Source: Solirubrobacter soli DSM 22325 (GTDB taxonomy: Bacteria > Actinomycetota > Thermoleophilia > Solirubrobacterales > Solirubrobacteraceae). From it: a DNA stretch of 64,000 nucleotides. The notes under the pieces were generated by a model. The model saw only the letters and a list, made by a program, of their open reading frames with translations. It searched no databases and was not told where the DNA came from. The stretch spans positions 186,001-250,000 of the forward strand of contig NZ_KE384071.1 in the NCBI RefSeq assembly GCF_000423665.1, read 5' to 3'. Positions 17,237 to 27,923 of this stretch are shown in pieces (the stretch's first letter is position 1; each line of letters opens with the position of its first letter). The position numbers and the translations under genes were made by a program.

Positions 17237-19573
17237 CTACTCCGTCCGCAGACCCTCCGGTCGCATAGTGCGCCACAAAACAGGAAGACTGGCCGCCGTC
17301 ACCAGCAGGACCACGAGCACGCCGACGAGCGCCATGGCCGCGGCGTCCCCCCACGCGACCCGCACGGTGGTGTCCAGGATTCGCAGCAGGACGGCGCCGA
17401 GCGCGACGCCGGTGACGACCGCGATGCCGATCCCGAGCGCGACGGGAACCGCGGCCTGCCACAGCACGGACCAACTGAGGGTGCTGCGGCGCGTCCCGAA
17501 AGCGACCAGCACCGCAAGTAGGCGCCGCCGCTCCCGCAGCTGCTCGAGCGCGGTCAGCAGCAGGCTGAGTCCGATCAGGCCGATCACGATCGACGCCCCG
17601 ATCAGCATCGCCCGCCGCAGCTGCGCGAACTGTGAGTCGGTGCGGGTGCGGCGCAGCTCCTGCACGTCGATCCGCGGGCTGAGCGTGGCCGCGGCGTTGC
17701 GCACGCGCTCCTGGGCGTCGGCGCCCGGGGCGCGGACCCACGCGAACACGAACGGCCGCGGGAGCTGAGCGCCGCGGAGCGCGCCAGGCGTGGCGAACAG
17801 CCCCGTCCGCATGAGCCCGGTCGGGTCCTCGCGGGTCGCGGCCGTCTTCACGCCGTCCGGGACCTGCCACGTGGTCGCGCCGAAGGTCAGCCGCGCGGGC
17901 GGCGTCGCGCCCGCGGCGAAGATGTCGCCGTCGCGGCAGTCCCCGACGCGCGCGACCTCCCGCAGCGCCGCGCACGGCGCGACCGTGAGCGTCGCGTCCG
18001 GCTCCTCCGGCGTGTACTGCGTGAGCGCCGCGAACGCGCCGAGCCGCCGGCCGAGCGCATCCGCGCCGACCCCGCGACCTTCGAACTGGGCGTACAGGGT
18101 GGCGCGGTTCAGATCCGCGCCCGTGTTCTTCGTGAAGTCGTCCTGGATGCCGGTGAAGACCATCTGCAGGGCGATCGCGCCCGCGACGGCGACCGTGATG
18201 CCGCTCACGGCGCGGGCCGGGCCGCCGGGGTCGAGCTGCAGGCGGCGCACGGCGAGCTGCCACGCCACCTTGCCGCCGCCCAGCCGGGCGACCACCCGCT
18301 CGACGACCCACGGGAGCAGCGCGGCGACCCCGACCAGCAGCGCGATGACGCCGACGGCGACCTGCAACTCGCCGACGTTCTCTGTGGTGTCGCCGGCGGC
18401 GGGCACGAGCGCGAGCAGCCCGGCCACGGGCAGCAGCAGGCGCCACCAGAGCCGGCGGCGGCGCGCCGCCTCCGCGCGGCGGACGACGCCGAGCGGCTCG
18501 GCCACCACCCGGCGCAGCGCGAGCAGCGAGACCAGCACCGCCGCGGCCGGCACGCCGGCGACGACCGCCGCCCCGAGCAGCGGGCTCGGCGTGACGTCGC
18601 GCGGGTACACGCTCACGTCCCAGATCGAGACGTGGTCGGCGAAGCCGCGCAGCACGACGAACGCGAGCGCGCCGAGGACGAGTCCCGCCCCGGCGCTGAT
18701 CAGCGCCTCGCCCGCCGCGATCCGGCGCGCCATCCGCTGGTCGGCGCCGATCAGCCGCAACGCGGCGAGCCGCCGGTCGCGGTCCTCGCCGCCGGTGCGC
18801 ACCGCCGCGCCGACGAGGACGGCGACCGGCAGCAGCAGCGCGACGAGCACGATCACGATGAGCAACGCGAGGATCGGATTCAGCGGCGTCGGCGCCGCGT
18901 TGGAGCCGAAGTCCTCGATCCGCCGCACCCCCGCGCCCTCGGTCAGGTCGCGCGCGCCCGCGTAGAAGGCGAGGTCGGTCGGGCCGAGCAGCCCGGCGGG
19001 CGCGATCGTGCCGACCACCCTGCCGGGGATGCGCGGCGCGAGCAGCCGCCGCCCGTCCGGCGTGGCGAGCAGGTCGCGCAGCGCGGGCGAGACGAAGACC
19101 TCACCGGCGCGCGGGACCCGCGTGGTGCCGGGCGGGAACGCGTCGCCCTGCAGCAGCCGCCCGCGGATGTCCCGCCCGCGGAACCGCGTGTCGGCGTCGG
19201 CGACCAACACGCCACCCGCGCGGGCCGCCCCCGCGGCACCGCTCTCCCCGGCGGCGCCGCCGTCCGTCGCCCCGCCGGCCCCCGCGGCCCCGCTCGCCCC
19301 GGCCGCGCCGCCGTCCGTCGCCCCGCCGGCCCCCGCGGCCCCGCTCTCCCCAAGGTCACTCCGGGCCTGGCCGCGGGCCTGGCGGCCGTCGTGGATCGCG
19401 GGGATCGACGCGGCGATCAGCAGCACCGCGACGCCGAGCGCGACGCCCAGTGCGGTGATCGCCGAGCGCAGCAGCCCCGCGCGACCGCCCGCCAGGGTCA
19501 GCCGCGCGCCGAGCGCGAGGTCGCGCACCACGCGCCCTCGCGGCGCGACGCCTTGGGCGACCTGGGCGGTCAC
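17237..19573 (-). CDS. FtsX-like ABC exporter permease
   Basis: A 778-residue permease. One N-terminal helix (about 40-60) is followed by an extracytoplasmic region, then a FtsX block of three helices (about 225-345), more helices (380-425), a second extracytoplasmic domain and a final three-helix FtsX block (about 665-770). This is the 10-helix layout of large MacB/lipoprotein-export-like permeases. A Gly/Ala-rich repeated segment at residues 75-120 interrupts the first external region. The GTG start overlaps the ATPase stop (GTGA). With the ATPase and PadR regulator it forms a three-gene operon, probably for lipid, peptide or drug efflux; substrate unknown. Confidence 0.88.
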   Translation of the reverse strand: MTAQVAQGVAPRGRVVRDLALGARLTLAGGRAGLLRSAITALGVALGVAVLLIAASIPAIHDGRQARGQARSDLGESGAAGAGGATDGGAAGASGAAGAGGATDGGAAGESGAAGAARAGGVLVADADTRFRGRDIRGRLLQGDAFPPGTTRVPRAGEVFVSPALRDLLATPDGRRLLAPRIPGRVVGTIAPAGLLGPTDLAFYAGARDLTEGAGVRRIEDFGSNAAPTPLNPILALLIVIVLVALLLPVAVLVGAAVRTGGEDRDRRLAALRLIGADQRMARRIAAGEALISAGAGLVLGALAFVVLRGFADHVSIWDVSVYPRDVTPSPLLGAAVVAGVPAAAVLVSLLALRRVVAEPLGVVRRAEAARRRRLWWRLLLPVAGLLALVPAAGDTTENVGELQVAVGVIALLVGVAALLPWVVERVVARLGGGKVAWQLAVRRLQLDPGGPARAVSGITVAVAGAIALQMVFTGIQDDFTKNTGADLNRATLYAQFEGRGVGADALGRRLGAFAALTQYTPEEPDATLTVAPCAALREVARVGDCRDGDIFAAGATPPARLTFGATTWQVPDGVKTAATREDPTGLMRTGLFATPGALRGAQLPRPFVFAWVRAPGADAQERVRNAAATLSPRIDVQELRRTRTDSQFAQLRRAMLIGASIVIGLIGLSLLLTALEQLRERRRLLAVLVAFGTRRSTLSWSVLWQAAVPVALGIGIAVVTGVALGAVLLRILDTTVRVAWGDAAAMALVGVLVVLLVTAASLPVLWRTMRPEGLRTE
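19214..19351 (-). repeat. 51-bp in-frame tandem repeat in the permease gene
   Basis: About 2.7 copies of a 51-bp unit encoding GESGAAGAGGATDGGAA, then GASGAAGAGGATDGGAA, then GESGAAGAARAG (residues 75-120). The unit length is a multiple of three, so copy-number change would not shift the frame. It encodes a flexible extracytoplasmic linker next to helix 1. Confidence 0.85.
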
Positions 19574-20238
19574 GACGAGACCGGGCTCAGCGTGCGGCCG
19601 TCGCGGACGATCACCTCGCGGTCCGAGTACGCGGCGACCCGCGCCTCGTGGGTGACGAGCACGATCGCGGTGCCGCGGTCGCGGGCCGCGCGGGTCAGCA
19701 GCTCCATCACCCGCTCGCCGTTGAGCGAGTCCAGCGCGCCGGTCGGCTCGTCGGCGAAGAGCACCCGCGGGTCGGTCACGAGCGCCCGCGCGACCGCGAC
19801 CCGCTGGCCCTCGCCGCCCGACACCGTGCCCGGACGCTGGGCCGCGACGCCCGCCACCTCGAGCACCTCGAGCAACTCGTCGGCCCGCGCCTCCGCCACC
19901 CGCCGCGACACGCCGTCGAGCCGCAGCGGCAGCGCGACGTTCTCGCGGCAGGACAGCTCCGGCACGAGCTGCCCGAACTGGAACACGAACCCGAACTCGG
20001 AGCGCCGCAGCGCGGACCGCTGCACGTCGTTCATCGCCGACAGCTCGCGGCCGTCGTAGACGACCGTTCCGGCATCCGGCGGCACGATCCCCGCGATCAC
20101 GTGGAGCAGCGTCGACTTACCCGACCCGCTCGGGCCCATCACGGCCACGATCTCACCGGCGTCGATGGCGAAGTCGGCGTCCAGCAGCGCGTCCGTCGCG
20201 CCGTACGCCTTCCGCAGGCCCGTCCCCGAGAGAATCAC
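19570..20238 (-). CDS. ABC transporter ATP-binding protein (MacB/LolD-like)
   Basis: A 222-residue ATPase with Walker A (GPSGSGKST), Q loop (VFQFGQLVPELS), signature SGGEGQR, Walker B plus Glu (VLFADEPTGALDS) and switch His (VTHEAR). The ADEPTGALDS wording groups it with exporters that partner FtsX-type permeases. The GTG start overlaps the PadR stop and its own stop overlaps the permease start (both GTGA). A frame that extends upstream through the PadR gene has no domain and is ignored. Confidence 0.94.
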   Translation of the reverse strand: MILSGTGLRKAYGATDALLDADFAIDAGEIVAVMGPSGSGKSTLLHVIAGIVPPDAGTVVYDGRELSAMNDVQRSALRRSEFGFVFQFGQLVPELSCRENVALPLRLDGVSRRVAEARADELLEVLEVAGVAAQRPGTVSGGEGQRVAVARALVTDPRVLFADEPTGALDSLNGERVMELLTRAARDRGTAIVLVTHEARVAAYSDREVIVRDGRTLSPVSS

Positions 20239-20759
20239 GCCGTCATCTCCGCGCCCAGCGCGTCCAGCCGCGCCGCGGTCAGCTCCAGCCAGCGCAGGTC
20301 CGCTTCGAGATGGAACAGCGCGTGGTCGCAGATCAGCTGGTCGGCGATGTCGCCGCCCTGCTTGCGCCTGGTCAGCTCCCGCATCAGCCGCAGGTGCTCG
20401 CCGCGCTGCGCGTCGAGCAGCTCGTTCGCGCTGCGCCCCGTCAGCAGGGCCAGCACCACCTTCGAGTACAGGACGCTCTGCAGGTAGGGCTCGGGCTTCT
20501 CGGGCTGGCTCAACCACCGCTCGATGTCGGTCACGCCGGCCGAGGTGATCGCGTAGCGCTTGCGCTCAGGCCCCGCCCCCGGCTCGACCCCGTCGACCTC
20601 CACGAGGCCGTTCTTGAGCAGCCGCGCGAGCGTCGCGTACACCTGCCCGTACGACAGCGGCCGGTCCGCCCCGAAGCGCTCGTCGTAGGCCCGCTTGAGG
20701 TCGTAGCCGTGCCGCGGGCCGCCTTCGAGCAGCCCCAAGAAGGTGGTTCCGATCGCCAT
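20235..20759 (-). CDS. PadR-family transcriptional regulator
   Basis: A 174-residue protein. The winged helix of residues 1-80 (FLGLLEGGPRHGYDLKRAYDE, LSYGQVYATLARLLKNGLVE) is classic PadR. A C-terminal helical dimerisation domain follows (PadR subfamily with about 90 extra residues). The start ATG 20759 is followed by MAIGTTFLGLL; a start 18 bases upstream would fall in the operator. It leads an exporter operon, a common arrangement in which PadR represses the transporter until a toxic ligand binds. GTATAC-type operators lie directly upstream. Confidence 0.93.
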   Translation of the reverse strand: MAIGTTFLGLLEGGPRHGYDLKRAYDERFGADRPLSYGQVYATLARLLKNGLVEVDGVEPGAGPERKRYAITSAGVTDIERWLSQPEKPEPYLQSVLYSKVVLALLTGRSANELLDAQRGEHLRLMRELTRRKQGGDIADQLICDHALFHLEADLRWLELTAARLDALGAEMTA

Positions 20760-20767
20760 GCGACAAA

Positions 20768-20799
20768 CTATACACACCGCGTATACGCACAGCGTATAC
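20768..20799. promoter_or_regulatory. GTATAC-type operator cluster for the PadR operon
   Basis: A 32-base stretch holds CTATACA (20769-20775), the palindrome GCGTATACGC (20779-20788) and GCGTATAC (20792-20799). Spacing between the TATA centres is 11 and then 13 bases, about one helical turn, suggesting adjacent dimers. On the minus strand TATAGT, at the first site, is also a plausible -10 box for the PadR gene. The typA gene starts only 30 bases to the right, so this region may influence both directions. Confidence 0.6.
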
Positions 20800-20800
20800 A

Positions 20801-20828
20801 GAGCGGCCTTCTACTGTGCAGGCCGCTC
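20801..20828 (+). promoter_or_regulatory. 8-bp hairpin abutting the typA start codon
   Basis: GAGCGGCC (20801-20808), a 12-base loop and GGCCGCTC (20821-20828) form a perfect stem ending one base before the typA ATG at 20829. There is no ribosome-binding site between the stem and the ATG. If transcribed, the stem would cover the initiation region; alternatively transcription starts inside it. Confidence 0.45.
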
Positions 20829-22652
<1,824 letters not shown>

Positions 22653-22685
22653 TTCCCCGCCTACACTAGGGCCGCAACGGCACAG

Positions 22686-24389
22686 ATGCCCATCGGCCCC
22701 CCGAAGTTCGAGGACTTACTCGAGGCTGCTCCCGACGCCATGGTGGGGACGGATGCCTCCGGCGTCGCCGTGTTCGCGAACGAGCGGGCGAAGGCCATCC
22801 TGGGACGCGATCCGGTGGGCGAGCCGCTCGGCGAGCTCCCCGCCGGCCTCGACGTGACGACGCATCCGATGGGCTCCTACCAGCTGGTCGTGCTGCGCGA
22901 CGCCGACCCGCGCGCGCTGCGCGCCGTGCTCGACAACACGCCCGCCGCGATCTTCCTCAAGGACCCCGACGGGCGCTACCTGCTGGTCAACCGGGCCTTC
23001 GAGAACCTCCACGGGCGGCCGGCGAGCGAGCTCGTGGGCCGGCTGGACCGGGACGTCCTGCCGCCGGACATCTCCGAGCGCATGCGGGTCGACGACCTGC
23101 GGGTGATGTCCGACCGCAAGCCGATCGAGCTGCAGGAGGAGGTCCGCCACGGTGAGACGACACGGACGTTCCTCTCGGTCAAGTTCCCGCTGATCGACGA
23201 CGAGACCGGCGAGCTCTACGGCGTCGGTGGCGTCGCCACCGACATCACGCATCACTCGCGGCTCGAGGCCCGCCTGCGCGAGGCGCAGCGGCTCGAGGCG
23301 GTCGGCCAGCTCGCGGGCGGCGTCGCCCACGACTTCAACAACCTGCTGGCGGTGATCGCCAATTACGCCCAGTTCGTGCGCAAGGAGCTCGACGACGGCT
23401 CGCGCCCCGCGGGCGACATGGACCAGATCATCACGGCGTCGCGCCGCGCGAGCGAGCTGACCCGCCGGCTGTTGTTGTTCAGCAGGCGCCAATCGGGGAC
23501 GCCGGAGGTGCTCTCCCTGCGCCGCGTGATCGAGGGCGTCGAGCTGCTGCTGCAGCGCACGCTCGGAGATGGCATCCACCTCAAGGTCGAGTGCGACGAC
23601 CGCCTCTGGGACGTCGAGGCCGACCGCAGCCAACTCGAGCAGGTCCTGATGAGCCTGGCGCTGAACTCGCGCGAGGCGATGCCCGAGGGCGGCGAGCTGC
23701 TGATCAGGGCCGAGAACGCGGTCATGCGCGACCAGGCGAGCCCGAGCTCGCGCGCCGTGCGGCTCACGGTCGCCGACACCGGTCGCGGGATGGCGCGCGA
23801 GGTCACCGCCCACGCCTTCGAGCCCTTCTTCACCACCAAGGCCGTCTCCGGCCACGGCGTCGGCCTCGGGCTGGCGACGGTCTACGGGATCGTGACCAAC
23901 GCCCGCGGGCGGATCGACCTCGAGTCAGAGCCCGGCGTCGGCACGACCGTGACCGTGATGCTGCCCGCGGTGCGGCGAGCGGGCGATGACGCGCCGTCGC
24001 CGAGCGCCCCGCGCGGACGCGGCGAGACGGTCCTGGTCGTCGAGGACGCGGACGCGGTGCGGGTGCTCACCGGCCGCCTGCTCTACGCGGCGGGCTATCA
24101 GGTGGTGAGCGTCGAGTCCGGCGCGGTCGCGCTGGAACGGCTGGACGCCGCCGACGTCCTCGTGACCGACGTCGTCATGCCCGGCATGAGCGGCGTCGAG
24201 CTCGCCGTGACCGCCCGCGAGCGCCGCCCCGGCCTCCCGGTCGTCTTCGTCAGCGGCTACACCGGAGACACGACGATCGCCGGGTCCGATGACCCGGCGA
24301 CCGCCTTCCTGGCGAAGCCGTTCGACGGCGATGACCTCCTACGTGCGGTGCGCTCGACGCTCGACGGCGCGAAGTCGCCCCGAACCTAA
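22686..24389 (+). CDS. Hybrid histidine kinase: PAS-PAS-HisKA-HATPase-receiver
   Basis: A 567-residue soluble protein. A short PAS-like segment (8-75) and a fuller PAS domain (78-195, FLKDPDGRYLLVNRAFE) precede HisKA with His in GGVAHDFNNLLAVI. HATPase_c follows (LNSREAMPEGG N box, DTGRGM, FFTTK, GHGVGLGL), then a C-terminal receiver (about 440-560, phosphoacceptor in VLVTDVVMPGMSG, LAKPFDG). The HDFNNLL H box is typical of hybrid kinases with attached receivers. No DNA-binding output is encoded beside it. TACACT at about 22663 is a plausible -10 box. The last codons and TAA stop lie inside a palindromic repeat shared with the convergent exporter operon. Confidence 0.92.
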   Translation: MPIGPPKFEDLLEAAPDAMVGTDASGVAVFANERAKAILGRDPVGEPLGELPAGLDVTTHPMGSYQLVVLRDADPRALRAVLDNTPAAIFLKDPDGRYLLVNRAFENLHGRPASELVGRLDRDVLPPDISERMRVDDLRVMSDRKPIELQEEVRHGETTRTFLSVKFPLIDDETGELYGVGGVATDITHHSRLEARLREAQRLEAVGQLAGGVAHDFNNLLAVIANYAQFVRKELDDGSRPAGDMDQIITASRRASELTRRLLLFSRRQSGTPEVLSLRRVIEGVELLLQRTLGDGIHLKVECDDRLWDVEADRSQLEQVLMSLALNSREAMPEGGELLIRAENAVMRDQASPSSRAVRLTVADTGRGMAREVTAHAFEPFFTTKAVSGHGVGLGLATVYGIVTNARGRIDLESEPGVGTTVTVMLPAVRRAGDDAPSPSAPRGRGETVLVVEDADAVRVLTGRLLYAAGYQVVSVESGAVALERLDAADVLVTDVVMPGMSGVELAVTARERRPGLPVVFVSGYTGDTTIAGSDDPATAFLAKPFDGDDLLRAVRSTLDGAKSPRT

Positions 24390-24411
24390 AGGGGCCAGGC
24401 CCCTTTAGGTT
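24383..24411. repeat. Palindromic repeat copy A, between convergent genes
   Basis: A perfect inverted repeat with 14-base arms (AACCTAAAGGGGCC at 24383-24396, GGCCCCTTTAGGTT at 24398-24411) around one central A. It lies between convergent stops and contains the TAA stop of the left gene; the right gene's stop starts on its last base. As RNA it would make a strong stem in either direction and may end both transcripts. No T-tract follows. Confidence 0.85.
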
Positions 24412-26792
24412 CACTCGTAGGCCAGCGCCCTGAGAACGTCGATCCGCGATGCCCGGCGTGCGGGCAGCGCGGCGGCGATCACCCCCGCGAGGGCGGCGAT
24501 GATCGCCACGGCCGCCAGGCTCGGGGCGGGGACCGCGTAGCTCAGCCCGTACTTCCCCAACCAAGCCACGACGCCGGCGGCGAGCGCGAGGCCCGCGCCG
24601 ATCCCGAGCACTGCGCCGATCAGCGCGGTGATCACGCTCTCATGGCGGACCATCCGGCGGACCTGACGGCGATGCATGCCCAGCGCGCGGAGCGTGCCGA
24701 GCTCCCGCGTGCGCTCGAAGGTCGAGAGCACGAGGGTGTTGACGATCCCGAAGAGGGAGACGATCACGGCCAGCGCGAGCAGCACCCACAGGACGGCCAG
24801 GATCTGCCCGATCCAGCTCGTCTGCGAGTCGATGAACGCGTCCTTGTCCTGGACCTGCGCGTTCGGGTACGCCGCGAGCGCGCGAGCCACCGCGTCACGC
24901 GGCCCGTCCACGAACGTCAGGCGGTTGCGCTGTTGGTCGAACGCCGAGTCGTACGCGGCGTGCGAGATCGTGATCGGGCCGAGGCTGAGCACGTCGAACG
25001 CGGGTGAGTCTTCGATCCCGCGCACGACCAGCTTCAGCTGCTCGCCCTTCATCGAGGTGACGGAGAACGTCGACCCCACGCGAAGCCCATGCTTCTTCGC
25101 GTAGCCGTCGTTGACGATCGCTCCGTCCGAGCCGAGCGTTGCGAGTGCCTCCTGGTCGCCCTCCTTGTAGTCGTAGTGGAAGAGCCGTGCGATCGATGCC
25201 GGATCGACGGCGTTGATGCCTTCCTGCTTTCCGAACACGAGCGCGCCGTCCTGGCGCAGCGAGCTGACGGTGCCGATCCGTGACACGGCCTGCTCGATCT
25301 TGGGGTCGATCGGCGACCATCCGTCGGCCGCCGTGACGATCGTCTGCGCCTGCACCTGGCGGGCGAGTTGTCCCCGGCCCTGGTCCTCCAGACCCTGGGC
25401 GACGATGGTGACCGCGGTCACGAGCGCGACGCCGATCATCAGCGCCGACGCGGTGGCCGCGGTGCGGCCCGGGTTGCGCATCGCGTTGTCGCGGGCGAGC
25501 CGGCCGGCCGCGCCGCCGAGCCATGCGGCGGGCCGGCCCACGACGCTCGCGACGCCGCGCACCGCGCGGGCGAAGAGCCGGACCTTGATGGGGTTGGCGT
25601 TCTCGCGCAGCGCCGCGACCGGGGCGATCCGGGTGGCGCGGCGGGCGGGGATCGCGGCGGCGAGGACCGTCGCGAGCGTGCCGACGAGCAGCGACACGAC
25701 GATCGTGCGGGTCGCGAGCTCGAGGCCCTCGGCCGGCAGGTCCATGCCGAGGGCGGTGAAGATCTCGTTCAGCCCCGCGGCGAGCCCGACGCCCACGCCG
25801 ATGCCGGCCGCGGACGCCAGCAGCCCGACCAGCAGCGCTTCCAGCAGGACGCTGATGCGCACCTGGCGGCGGGTGGCGCCGACCATCCGCAGCAGGCCGA
25901 ACTCCTTCGTGCGCTGCGCGACCGTGATCGAGAGCGAGTTGAAGATCGTGAACGCGCCGACCAGCACCGCGACGCCGGCAAACGCGAGCAGGACCGTACG
26001 GATGATGCTCACGAACAGCTCGAGCGAGTCGAACGTGAAGCGGTCGTCGTCGGCGGCGCTGCGGACCTCCGCGTTCGGGACGGCGGCGGCGATCGAGTGC
26101 CTGATGTCGCTGCGCTTGTGCGCGCGGACGAGGATCCGGTCGTAGCCGTCCTTGGCGAACAGGCCGCGCGCCGTCTCGAGGTCGAAGATCGCCGCGCTCG
26201 CCTTGCCGAGCGACTTGACGTCGGCGAACGTGGCGATGCCCGTGATCTTGGCCTTGACGGCCTCGCCGCGGGCGGAGACGCGGATCGTGTCGCCGATCCG
26301 GTGGTGCTGGGACTCGGCCGTGGCGCGGTCGATCACGACCTGGCCGGGCCCGCTCGCCCACGTCCCCAGATGCAGCCGGAACGGCGTCAGCCGCTGCGCG
26401 CCGGGGACCTCCGAGTCGAATCCGATGCCGAAGTACGGCCCGGTCCCGACCGGCTTGCCGTCCGTGCCGATCACCTGCGCGGTGTCGGTGATGTCGCCGA
26501 CCGCGACCGCGACGCCGTCCGCCTCGCGCACCTTCTCGAGCGCGTCGGCCGAGATCGTCGGCGCCTGCGCGCGCACGTCGGAGGTCTGCGAGCCGCGGAA
26601 CGCGGTCTTCGTGACCACGACGGCATCCGTGCCGTCGTACGCGGCGTGCGTGAGCGTCTTCGCCGCGCCGGACATCGTGTCCGTGAGCGTGTAGGCCGCG
26701 CAGACGAACGCGACACCGACCACGATGGCAAGCGTGGTCAGGGCCGTTCGCACCGGGCGAGCGGCCAGGCCCTTCCACACGACTTTGATCAC
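24411..26792 (-). CDS. FtsX-like ABC exporter permease (second system)
   Basis: A 793-residue permease. An N-terminal helix (about 17-37) is followed by a MacB-like periplasmic-type domain (40-250), FtsX block 1 (helices about 260-385, with TVAQRTKEFGLLRMVGATRRQ), central helices (425-470), a second external domain and FtsX block 2 (about 665-785, with TFERTRELGTLRALGMHRRQ). Both RTKEFGLLR and RTRELGTLR are hallmarks of exporter coupling helices. The GTG start overlaps the ATPase stop (GTGA). Divergent to a NarL-type two-component system, an arrangement common for drug- or envelope-stress-responsive exporters in Actinobacteria. Confidence 0.93.
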   Translation of the reverse strand: MIKVVWKGLAARPVRTALTTLAIVVGVAFVCAAYTLTDTMSGAAKTLTHAAYDGTDAVVVTKTAFRGSQTSDVRAQAPTISADALEKVREADGVAVAVGDITDTAQVIGTDGKPVGTGPYFGIGFDSEVPGAQRLTPFRLHLGTWASGPGQVVIDRATAESQHHRIGDTIRVSARGEAVKAKITGIATFADVKSLGKASAAIFDLETARGLFAKDGYDRILVRAHKRSDIRHSIAAAVPNAEVRSAADDDRFTFDSLELFVSIIRTVLLAFAGVAVLVGAFTIFNSLSITVAQRTKEFGLLRMVGATRRQVRISVLLEALLVGLLASAAGIGVGVGLAAGLNEIFTALGMDLPAEGLELATRTIVVSLLVGTLATVLAAAIPARRATRIAPVAALRENANPIKVRLFARAVRGVASVVGRPAAWLGGAAGRLARDNAMRNPGRTAATASALMIGVALVTAVTIVAQGLEDQGRGQLARQVQAQTIVTAADGWSPIDPKIEQAVSRIGTVSSLRQDGALVFGKQEGINAVDPASIARLFHYDYKEGDQEALATLGSDGAIVNDGYAKKHGLRVGSTFSVTSMKGEQLKLVVRGIEDSPAFDVLSLGPITISHAAYDSAFDQQRNRLTFVDGPRDAVARALAAYPNAQVQDKDAFIDSQTSWIGQILAVLWVLLALAVIVSLFGIVNTLVLSTFERTRELGTLRALGMHRRQVRRMVRHESVITALIGAVLGIGAGLALAAGVVAWLGKYGLSYAVPAPSLAAVAIIAALAGVIAAALPARRASRIDVLRALAYE

Positions 26793-27541
26793 GACGCGGC
26801 CTTGAGCGCGTCGAGGATCGCGTCCTCGGTCGGGTCCTGGAGGTCCGCGACGACGCGACCGTCCGCGAGGAAGAGCACGCGGTCGGCGGTCGCGGCGGCG
26901 CGGGCGTCGTGCGTGACCATGACGGTCGTCTGGCCGTCCTCGTCGACCGCGGTGCGCAGCAGATCGAGCACGCCGGCACCGGCCGCGGAGTCGAGGTTGC
27001 CCGTCGGCTCGTCGGCGAAGAGCACGGTCGGCCGGCAGATCAGGGCGCGGGCGACCGCGACGCGCTGCTGCTGGCCGCCGGAGAGCTGGGCGGGCTTGTG
27101 GTCGCGGCGCTCGGCGAGGCCCATCTTCTCCATCAGCTCGTCGACGACGTCGCGCTCGGGCTTGCGGCCGGCGATCGCCAGCGGCAGCAGCACGTTCTCC
27201 TCGGCCGACAGCGTCGGCAGCAGGTTGAAGGACTGAAAGACGAAGCCGATGTGCTTGCGGCGCAGGCGGGTCAGCTCGCGGTCGGACATGCGGGTGATGT
27301 CGACGCCCGCGATGTGCACCGCGCCCGCGTCGGGCGTGTCGAGGCCGGCGAGCAGGTGCATCAGCGTCGACTTGCCCGAGCCCGACGGTCCCATGACCGC
27401 GGTGAACTGGCCCTGCGGCACCTCGATCGACACGCCGCGGAGCGCGTGCACCGCGCTCCCGCCCTCGCCATAGGTGCGGGTCAGGGCGGTCGCGGAGACG
27501 GCGGCGTACTCGAGTTCGGGGAGCTGCGCGAGAGCGGTCAT
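26789..27541 (-). CDS. ABC transporter ATP-binding protein (MacB-like)
   Basis: A 250-residue ATPase with Walker A (GPSGSGKST), Q loop (VFQSFNLLPTLS), signature LSGGQQQR, Walker B (VLFADEPTGNLDS) and switch His (VTHDAR). I use the ATG at 27541, which has AAGGA five bases upstream; an in-frame ATG two codons earlier (27547) is too close to that site. It is translated before the FtsX permease, with which it shares a 4-base overlap. Substrate unknown. Confidence 0.94.
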   Translation of the reverse strand: MTALAQLPELEYAAVSATALTRTYGEGGSAVHALRGVSIEVPQGQFTAVMGPSGSGKSTLMHLLAGLDTPDAGAVHIAGVDITRMSDRELTRLRRKHIGFVFQSFNLLPTLSAEENVLLPLAIAGRKPERDVVDELMEKMGLAERRDHKPAQLSGGQQQRVAVARALICRPTVLFADEPTGNLDSAAGAGVLDLLRTAVDEDGQTTVMVTHDARAAATADRVLFLADGRVVADLQDPTEDAILDALKAAS

Positions 27542-27600
27542 TTCCATCCTTGGGGAGAAGGTCAAGCAGTCAGTGCGGGGAGGGGAGCGCGTCGGTCGTG

Positions 27601-27768
27601 TCAGCGAGCGGGCGGGCGGCGCCCGGAGACCCGTGCACTGCTCCCGGCCAGCAGCGGGCGCCCGCTCTCGGCGTCGAACGGGACCGGGGCCCAGCGCGAG
27701 CAGGCCTCCGGGTCCGTCAGGACGGCGAGCACGGCCGCGGGGGGCGTGGTGGCGGTCCGGGTCTTCAT
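27601..27768 (-). pseudogene. Remnant of an SRPBCC/polyketide-cyclase-like gene
   Basis: A 55-codon frame reading MKTRTATTPPAAVLAVLTD, then PEACSRWAPVPFD, an LLAGSSARVSGR segment and a stop. This resembles the N-terminal strand-helix region of SRPBCC-fold ligand-binding proteins, where DPEA-RWAPVPF-type sequence is followed by an extra 80-100 residues. Here it stops just after the first beta hairpin, and the sequence beyond (27542-27600) is only the leader of the ABC operon. No Shine-Dalgarno site precedes it. I infer a gene truncated by deletion when the ABC operon came to lie next to it. A short functional peptide is the alternative. Confidence 0.5.
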
Positions 27769-27923
27769 GGGAGGAACCGTCGCAGTCCGGACGTCGCACG
27801 TCGTCGGCCCGGATGACGATTGTCGATCTGCCTCAGGAGGACACGGGGTCATCCTCAGGGATGACCCGCAGATCCTTCGCGCTGACGAGGACAGCGGGTG
27901 ACGCGGGCGTCAGACTTGTCCGG

